A stretch of 9,314 bases of DNA from an uncultured Eubacteriales bacterium (GTDB lineage: Bacteria > Bacillota > Clostridia > Christensenellales > CAG-917). The translations under genes and the position numbers were made by a program. Below, in pieces: positions 5,170 through 9,314 of the stretch (within the stretch, counting starts at the first letter, position 1; every line of letters begins with the position of its first letter). The stretch is taken from positions 1-9,314 of the forward strand of contig URTQ01000054.1 in NCBI GenBank assembly GCA_900550855.1. The letters run 5' to 3'. The notes under the pieces are model-generated. The model saw nothing but the letters and a program-made list of their open reading frames with translations. It made no database searches and was not told where the DNA came from.

Positions 5170-6411
5170 ATGTACTCGCTTCTTCTTGCAATAATCTATC
5201 TGTCATTCATAAGTTTAGGACTTCCCGACTCGCTTATAGGTTCGGCGTGGCCGATTATGCACGTCGATTTGGGCGTTTCGATGTCGTCGGCAGGCGTAAT
5301 CACCATAATCATATCCGTAGGCACGATTGTTGCGAGTTTTTTCTCAAACGCGCTCACCAACAAACTCGGCACGGGACTTGTGACTGCGATAAGCGTTGCG
5401 CTCACCGCGCTCGGACTTATCGGCTTTTCGTTTGCAAAGGCGTTTTGGATGCTTTGCGTGTTCGCAATTCCGTACGGACTCGGCGCAGGGGCGGTGGACG
5501 CCGCGCTCAACAATTACGTCGCACTCAATTATCCCGCAAGGCATTTGAGTTGGCTTCATTGTATGTGGGGCGTAGGTGCGTCGATAAGTCCGTATATTAT
5601 GAGTTTTGCGCTTACGGGCGGTCTCGGATGGGGAAGCGGATTCCGCATCGTATTCTATATTCAAATATCGCTTTCGGCAATACTGTTTTTTACTTTGCCC
5701 GTTTGGAAAAAGTGTGCGAAAAAATCCTCGAATTTTGAAAATAACCTCAATAGAATATCGGGAAACGGCGCAATCGAGCAAGCAGAGCAAAAGAAAGTTT
5801 CAACCGCTTCGGTGTTCAAAATCAAGGGTATTTTCCTCGTTTTCGTCGCCTTTTTCGCATATTGCGCAATGGAACAGACGGCAGGACTTTGGGCAACGAG
5901 TTATCTTGTCAATTACAAGGGTATAGACGCGACCGTAGCGGCAAAATTCGCGTCGTTTTTCTATATCGGAATCACGCTCGGACGAGGCATAAGCGGATTT
6001 TTTGCCGAAAAACTCGGCGACAAACGACTTATACGCTTCGGTACGACTATTATACTTATCGGAATTTTGCTCGTTGCGATTCCGACGAGCGCGTCCGCAC
6101 CGTCACTTGTCGGACTTATCGTCATAGGACTCGGTTGCGCGCCCATTTATCCCGCAATAATCCACTCGACGCCCGACAACTTCGGCAAAGAAAACTCGCA
6201 AGCGGTTATCGGCGTGCAAATGGCGTTTGCGTACATAGGAATCACCGCAATGCCGCCGCTTTTCGGTCTGATTGCTGAGAAGATAAACATCGGACTGTAT
6301 TCGGCATATCTGCTCGTTTTCGCGCTTTTAATGCTCGTTATGTGCGAAGTTCTCAATGCCAAAATGAAGCGCAAATACTTTATCGAGTGCGACGCGTACG
6401 TCAAAGAGTAG
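5170..6411 (+). CDS. Major facilitator superfamily transporter (12 segments, FucP/YbjJ-like)
   Basis: The 413-residue product is an integral membrane carrier. Its hydrophobic pattern fits 12 membrane helices in two halves joined by a basic cytoplasmic loop at about 180-218. The first helix begins almost at the N-terminus (residues 2-19, ending in GLPDSLIGSAWP). NALTNKLGTG (60-69) occupies the place of the MFS loop 2-3 motif, and its counterpart GRGISGFFAEKLGDKRLIRFG (271-291, two pieces around Gly276) lies in loop 8-9. ALNNYVALNYP followed by WLHCMWGVGASISP (112-142) resembles the segment typical of fucose-permease-like and YbjJ-like members. The substrate could be a sugar or another small solute; the sequence does not decide. 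The start at 5170 is fixed by the first helix, though no convincing SD or promoter is seen in front. It may be expressed from the GNAT promoter. Downstream is the shared terminator at 6470-6498. Confidence 0.85.
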   Translation: MYSLLLAIIYLSFISLGLPDSLIGSAWPIMHVDLGVSMSSAGVITIIISVGTIVASFFSNALTNKLGTGLVTAISVALTALGLIGFSFAKAFWMLCVFAIPYGLGAGAVDAALNNYVALNYPARHLSWLHCMWGVGASISPYIMSFALTGGLGWGSGFRIVFYIQISLSAILFFTLPVWKKCAKKSSNFENNLNRISGNGAIEQAEQKKVSTASVFKIKGIFLVFVAFFAYCAMEQTAGLWATSYLVNYKGIDATVAAKFASFFYIGITLGRGISGFFAEKLGDKRLIRFGTTIILIGILLVAIPTSASAPSLVGLIVIGLGCAPIYPAIIHSTPDNFGKENSQAVIGVQMAFAYIGITAMPPLFGLIAEKINIGLYSAYLLVFALLMLVMCEVLNAKMKRKYFIECDAYVKE

Positions 6412-6469
6412 GCGATTTTGGTTGAAATTTTAGCGTAAACTATCGCAATATTTATGCGAAAAAACATAT

Positions 6470-6498
6470 AAAAAATCGCGTTTTTTACGCGATTTTTT
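6470..6498. terminator. Bidirectional intrinsic terminator between MFS and DMT genes
   Basis: Perfect 12-bp stem (6470-6481 with 6487-6498) with a T5 loop. The arms end in A6 on one side and T6 on the other, so it works on either strand. It lies about 60 nt after the MFS stop and about 50 nt after the DMT stop, as expected for convergent genes. Confidence 0.9.
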
Positions 6499-6548
6499 GA
6501 TGTTTTTTATGTTGTTTTTATTTGTTTGTGTTACGGTTTGCTACGTTT

Positions 6549-7595
6549 TTACAAACTGAATCCTATTATCAGTCCTATGCCGGCAGTCAAAAGTCCGAGT
6601 CCGATGAGCGAGCGTACGGTGAATTTTTCTTTCATAATCAGCCACGAGAAGAACATCGTAAGCAGTATGGACAGTTTGCCTATGCAGTTTACTGCGACGG
6701 GATTTGCGCCCGCCCAGTTGAGAGAATAGTATTCGCAAAGCCACGCGCCGCCTGTCGCAATGCCCGAAAGAGTGAGGAATACCCACGATTTCGGTGCGAT
6801 TTGCTTTGCGCCTTTGTAGTCCTTTTTCACAAGCACGATTGACGTTGCGAATATGAACACGACTATCGTTCTGTAAAACGTGCCGACGTCGGACGGTATG
6901 TCTTTGAGTCCGAGTTTGGCAAAAAGCGATACGAGGGCGGCGAATACCGCGCTCAAAACCGCGTAAATAATCCATTTTTTGCTCTTTTTCAACTCGTCTG
7001 CGGAAAGTGCGGCTTCGGCGGATTTCGATTGATTTTCGGCTTGTTCGCTCGATTCGTTTTCGGGTTTTGCCGTGTTTTCGTCAAGTTGAACGTTCGGCGT
7101 ATCGAGCGGTTCGGAAACGGATTCCGAAGCCTTCTTTTTCGTGTGTTTTGGAAGTTTGGGAAGCATCAAAAACGTGCCTGCGAGCATCAAAACCATCGTC
7201 AGACAGAGCATACCGATGGTCAAAGGGTCGCCGCCGTTCGTGGTGTCGTCAAAGAAGAATATCATAAACAGTATCGCCGACAGCACGAAACTCGACTTGT
7301 CGATGGGCGCGACTTTGTTTACGTCGCCTTCTTTGAGTGCGCCGAAATAGAATAGCCACGATATGCCCGTCGCAAAGCCCGACAAAATCAAAAACAGCCA
7401 GTTTTTGCCGCTCAATGCGCCGAATTGACTTATATCGCCGGTTGCAAGGCACATAATCAGGGCGCATACGATTACGACGAGAGTTCTGTACGCCGTCGCA
7501 AAGTTCGAGTTTACGTCCTTGATTCCGATTTTTGCAAGTATGGTTGTCATCGACGTGCATACCGCGCCGCCGAGAGCCAAAAGTACCCACACCAT
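6549..7595 (-). CDS. DMT-superfamily transporter with two EamA domains
   Basis: The 348-residue product is an integral membrane carrier with about ten helices in two homologous halves. The duplication is visible: LAKIGIKD...AYRTLVV and LSGFATGISW in the first half match FAKLGLKD...FYRTIVV and LSGIATGGAW in the second. Helices 1-5 lie in about 2-145 and helices 6-10 in about 208-346. Between them residues 147-207 form a polar, Ser/Glu/Asn-rich, low-complexity cytoplasmic linker, which simple EamA proteins lack. The family exports or imports small metabolites; no substrate can be read. The start at 7595 is chosen because AAGAGG lies 7 nt upstream. The longer frame back to 7667 would add 24 polar residues and cross the promoter. 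It lies downstream of the spoIIA operon on the same strand but has its own promoter and is separated from it by a terminator, so a sporulation role is not implied. Confidence 0.9.
   Translation of the reverse strand: MVWVLLALGGAVCTSMTTILAKIGIKDVNSNFATAYRTLVVIVCALIMCLATGDISQFGALSGKNWLFLILSGFATGISWLFYFGALKEGDVNKVAPIDKSSFVLSAILFMIFFFDDTTNGGDPLTIGMLCLTMVLMLAGTFLMLPKLPKHTKKKASESVSEPLDTPNVQLDENTAKPENESSEQAENQSKSAEAALSADELKKSKKWIIYAVLSAVFAALVSLFAKLGLKDIPSDVGTFYRTIVVFIFATSIVLVKKDYKGAKQIAPKSWVFLTLSGIATGGAWLCEYYSLNWAGANPVAVNCIGKLSILLTMFFSWLIMKEKFTVRSLIGLGLLTAGIGLIIGFSL
6975..7157 (-). other. Polar linker encoded between the two EamA halves
   Basis: This stretch encodes residues 147-207. It begins with a basic patch (KLPKHTKKK), continues with about 40 Ser/Glu/Asn/Pro/Ala residues without hydrophobic stretches, and ends with LKKSKK before helix 6. 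It is predicted to be disordered and cytoplasmic. Confidence 0.7.
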
Positions 7596-7602
7596 ATAAA
7601 AA

Positions 7603-7608
7603 CCTCTT
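7603..7608 (-). promoter_or_regulatory. Ribosome binding site fixing the DMT start
   Basis: AAGAGG on the minus strand, 7 nt before the ATG at 7595. It excludes the upstream in-frame ATG at 7667. Confidence 0.8.
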
Positions 7609-7628
7609 AAATTTCGATTTTCGCCTAC

Positions 7629-7657
7629 ATTATGTGTCCGATTTTTCGATATGTCAA
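7629..7657 (-). promoter_or_regulatory. Sigma-A-type promoter of the DMT gene
   Basis: TTGACA (7652-7657), a 17-nt spacer, then CATAAT (7629-7634). The expected start is near 7622. Confidence 0.75.
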
Positions 7658-7720
7658 CGATATACATATATAGATATAGATGTTAGAAATATATATAAAT
7701 TTAATATAAAATCTAAAAAT
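7658..7720 (-). promoter_or_regulatory. AT-rich stretch upstream of the DMT promoter
   Basis: About 60 bases of almost pure A/T, with runs of alternating TA, directly upstream of the -35. It could act as an UP element or simply be low-complexity intergenic DNA. The rest of the gap up to the sigF terminator (7721-7776) holds nothing else I can recognise. Confidence 0.35.
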
Positions 7721-7778
7721 ACGAATTTGCGATATCACTTTAATTAAATAGACAAAGACAAAATCGCTTGCAAAAAGC

Positions 7779-7804
7779 AAACGCTCGGCAAATGCCGAGC
7801 GTTT
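7779..7804 (-). terminator. Terminator of the spoIIA operon, overlapping the sigF stop codon
   Basis: Perfect 12-bp stem (7779-7790 with 7793-7804), GC-rich in its centre. On the minus strand it is followed after GC by five U. Its first two bases belong to the sigF stop codon, so the operon ends without a 3' spacer. Confidence 0.85.
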
Positions 7805-8516
7805 ATTCAATCATACCGTCTTTGAGTTTTTGAAGAACTTTGTTTTCTATGCGGCTCACCTGAACTTGCGATACGCCCAGTTCTTGCGCAATCTCGCTTT
7901 GCGTTTTATCGCGGAAATAGCGAAGAATTATCACCTTTTTCTCGCGTTGGGGTAGGTCTGCAATCAAATCTTTCAAAAGCAGTTTGTCGATGTTTTCGTC
8001 CTCGCATTCGTCGGTCGCGATTTTGTCGCCGAGTTCGAGGTCGTCGTCGCCAACCGTTGCGGACAAGGATAGCAAATAGTGCTGTGCGTCCATTGCGTAT
8101 ACGATTTCCTGCGGCTCTACGTCGAACGCTTTGGCAAGTTGATCGACGGTTGGTTCGCTCTCGCCGTTTTTGAGTTTTTCGTCGATATACGCCGTGATTT
8201 TCTGCGCGAGAGTTTTCGTCCATCTGGAAACCTTTATCGCGCCGTCGTCACGCAAAAATCGCTTTATTTCGCCGCTTATCATAGGCACTGCGTACGTCGA
8301 AAACCTAACGCCGTACTCGACGTCGAAATTTTGCATAGCCTTGACAAAACCCATTGCGCCAAGTTGCATAAGGTCGTCGTATTCGAGCCTGCCTTTGAAG
8401 CGTTTTACGATGGATTTTATGAGCGGTATATTTTCTTCTATAAGTTTCTCTTTCGCGCCGTCGTCACCTGCCTGAGCCTTTTTCAAAAGTTCGAGCGTGG
8501 TTTGGTGATCTAACAT
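7803..8516 (-). CDS. sigF: RNA polymerase sporulation sigma factor sigma-F (SpoIIAC)
   Basis: This sigma-70-family factor (237 residues; about 255 in Bacillus subtilis) directs forespore-specific transcription after asymmetric division. Region 2 spans about 25-95, with the core-binding and -10-recognising stretch YDDLMQLGAMGFVKAMQNFD and RFSTYAVPMISGEIKRFLRDDG (71-92). Region 3 lies at about 100-150. Region 4 (185-235) contains the helix-turn-helix TQSEIAQELGVSQVQVSRIE (205-224) that reads the -35. Its position directly after spoIIAA and spoIIAB identifies it as sigma-F rather than the related sigma-G. The ATG overlaps the spoIIAB stop by 7 nt, and the SD AAAGGTGAT sits inside the end of spoIIAB, so its translation is probably coupled. 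SpoIIAB is expected to hold the protein inactive until SpoIIAA is dephosphorylated. Confidence 0.96.
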   Translation of the reverse strand: MLDHQTTLELLKKAQAGDDGAKEKLIEENIPLIKSIVKRFKGRLEYDDLMQLGAMGFVKAMQNFDVEYGVRFSTYAVPMISGEIKRFLRDDGAIKVSRWTKTLAQKITAYIDEKLKNGESEPTVDQLAKAFDVEPQEIVYAMDAQHYLLSLSATVGDDDLELGDKIATDECEDENIDKLLLKDLIADLPQREKKVIILRYFRDKTQSEIAQELGVSQVQVSRIENKVLQKLKDGMIE

Positions 8517-8938
8517 CCTTTCATCACCTTTTTCATTTTTACGACCGTACCTTCGCCAACGACCGACGCAACGTCCATTTCGTCCATAAACGTGTTGATA
8601 ATGGTGAAACCCATTCCGCTGCGCTCGTCGTCTTGGGCGGTGGTGAAGAAGGGTTCGACGGCTTCTTTGACGTCTTTTATGCCTTTTCCGAAATCGCGCA
8701 CGACGATTTCAATCGACTTTTTGTCGTCGGGTACGCTACATTCGATTTGCATAACGCCCGTATCTTTTTGGTCGTACGCGTGTACGACGACGTTCGTCAC
8801 CGCTTCGCTGACGGCGGTTTTTATGTCGTTGATTTCTTCGAGAGTGGGGGAACACTCGATTGCAAACGACGCCACCGCGTTGCGAGCAAATGCTTCGTTC
8901 TTGCTTGTCGCAAGCAATTTCATATCAAAATAATTCAT
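8510..8938 (-). CDS. spoIIAB: Anti-sigma-F factor and serine kinase SpoIIAB
   Basis: A GHKL-type ATPase/kinase of 142 residues (146 in B. subtilis) that binds and inhibits sigma-F and phosphorylates SpoIIAA. Visible motifs are the N box SEAVTNVVVHAY (44-55, with catalytic Glu45 and Mg-binding Asn49), the G1 box DFGKGI (82-87), and the ATP-lid and G2 box ERSGMGFTII (105-114). NEAFARNAVASF (14-25) matches the B. subtilis segment NESFARVTVASF, placing Arg19 at the sigma- and SpoIIAA-contacting Arg20. The gene starts 9 nt after the spoIIAA stop. Its SD AAGGAGA overlaps that stop codon, so translation of the pair is linked. No key residue is missing. Confidence 0.97.
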   Translation of the reverse strand: MNYFDMKLLATSKNEAFARNAVASFAIECSPTLEEINDIKTAVSEAVTNVVVHAYDQKDTGVMQIECSVPDDKKSIEIVVRDFGKGIKDVKEAVEPFFTTAQDDERSGMGFTIINTFMDEMDVASVVGEGTVVKMKKVMKGC

Positions 8939-8947
8939 ACATTCTCC

Positions 8948-9259
8948 TTATTCCACAATCGGCACGAAACGATACACGCCGCTCGCGCAAAAAACTTTGT
9001 CCACTTGGCGCGGTACGTTGGCAAGCAAAAGTTCTGCGTGCCTGTTTCTCAGTTTCTTGTATCTTCCCAGTACGAATCCGAGTCCGGTGCTGTCAATGAA
9101 CGTGACGTTCTTCATATCGAATATCATCGAACGCAAATCGCGCGTGTTTTCAATCACGTCGTCGATGCCCGCTCGCACCATTTTTGCGCCGTACTCGTCG
9201 ATTTCGCCCGAAAGCACAACCCGAATACAATCTTTGTCGGATATAAATTCAACTTCCAT
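8948..9259 (-). CDS. spoIIAA: Anti-sigma-F factor antagonist SpoIIAA
   Basis: A STAS-domain protein of 103 residues, shorter than the 117 of B. subtilis. In its unphosphorylated form it binds SpoIIAB-ADP and frees sigma-F. The phosphorylation site is Ser57 in the conserved VTFIDSTGLGFVLGRY (52-67), equivalent to Ser58 in B. subtilis. SGEIDEYGAKMVR (17-29) is the typical first STAS helix region. The start at 9259 has GGAGG 4 nt upstream, which is close but usable. It is the first gene of the spoIIA operon; its promoter, expected to depend on sigma-H, is not clear in the 55 bases available upstream. The SpoIIE phosphatase that would activate it is not in the window. Confidence 0.96.
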   Translation of the reverse strand: MEVEFISDKDCIRVVLSGEIDEYGAKMVRAGIDDVIENTRDLRSMIFDMKNVTFIDSTGLGFVLGRYKKLRNRHAELLLANVPRQVDKVFCASGVYRFVPIVE

Positions 9260-9314
9260 ATTGCCTCCGACAAATAGAATAAACAGTATCTAATCGAACA
9301 TTTTGGCGGCTTTT
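9260..9314 (-). other. Leader upstream of spoIIAA (window edge)
   Basis: It holds the GGAGG ribosome site (9264-9268) and otherwise no recognisable sigma-A or sigma-H promoter. The usual sigma-H -10 core GAAT is absent from the minus strand here, so the promoter probably lies beyond the window edge. Confidence 0.5.

Noticed and set aside
6426..6450. A third minus-strand promoter resembling those of the recombinase and PadR-like genes
   Set aside because: The -10-like block has a 2-nt insertion, no -35 lies at 16-19 nt, and no minus-strand gene starts downstream.
7593..7667. Longer DMT protein starting at the ATG at 7667
   Set aside because: It would cross the TTGACA/CATAAT promoter and add a polar N-terminus. 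AAGAGG precedes the ATG at 7595.
9260..9314. Sigma-H promoter of the spoIIA operon
   Set aside because: No GAAT -10 core with an upstream AGGA-type -35 is found on the minus strand within the 55 bases available.

Overview
The window looks like chromosomal DNA of a spore-forming member of the Clostridia. The strongest evidence is a complete spoIIAA-spoIIAB-sigF operon at the right end. A tyrosine recombinase of a type I recall as chromosomal in Clostridia, and good SD and sigma-A-like promoter sequences, fit this. The sequence does not settle a lower rank; an uncultured gut lineage such as Christensenellales is only a guess. No plasmid, phage or insertion-sequence gene is visible.

Layout. (1) 1-40: a + strand terminator belonging to a gene left of the window. 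(2) 125-1144: a protein-free array of five related repeat units lying between convergent genes. Each unit has a 'head' that reads as an intrinsic terminator on the minus strand. It is followed at a fixed 89-nt spacing by a GCGCGGT core and then by a 'tail' stem-loop of exchangeable type. (3) 1155-3134 (-): a PadR-type winged helix fused to a long charged coiled coil and four membrane segments. (4) 3241-4314 (-): a tyrosine recombinase with all catalytic residues. (5) 4462-5043 (+): a GNAT acetyltransferase whose promoter suggests a leaderless mRNA. (6) 5170-6411 (+): a 12-segment MFS transporter. (7) 6470-6498: a two-way terminator. (8) 6549-7595 (-): a DMT/EamA transporter with a polar linker between its halves. 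(9) 7803-9259 (-): the spoIIA operon, closed by a hairpin that overlaps the sigF stop codon.

How the genes work together. Only the spoIIA operon forms a clear functional unit: SpoIIAA (anti-anti-sigma), SpoIIAB (anti-sigma kinase) and sigma-F, tightly spaced and translationally coupled, which control forespore-specific transcription. The recombinase and the PadR fusion point the same way and have promoters of the same design, sharing an identical 15-nt -10 region. The GNAT and MFS genes may share a transcript, because no + strand terminator is seen between them.

Most worth a second look are the repeat array (mosaic units, constant head length, compensatory changes in the tail stems, serial minus-strand terminators) and the membrane-tethered PadR fusion directly upstream of it on the same strand.
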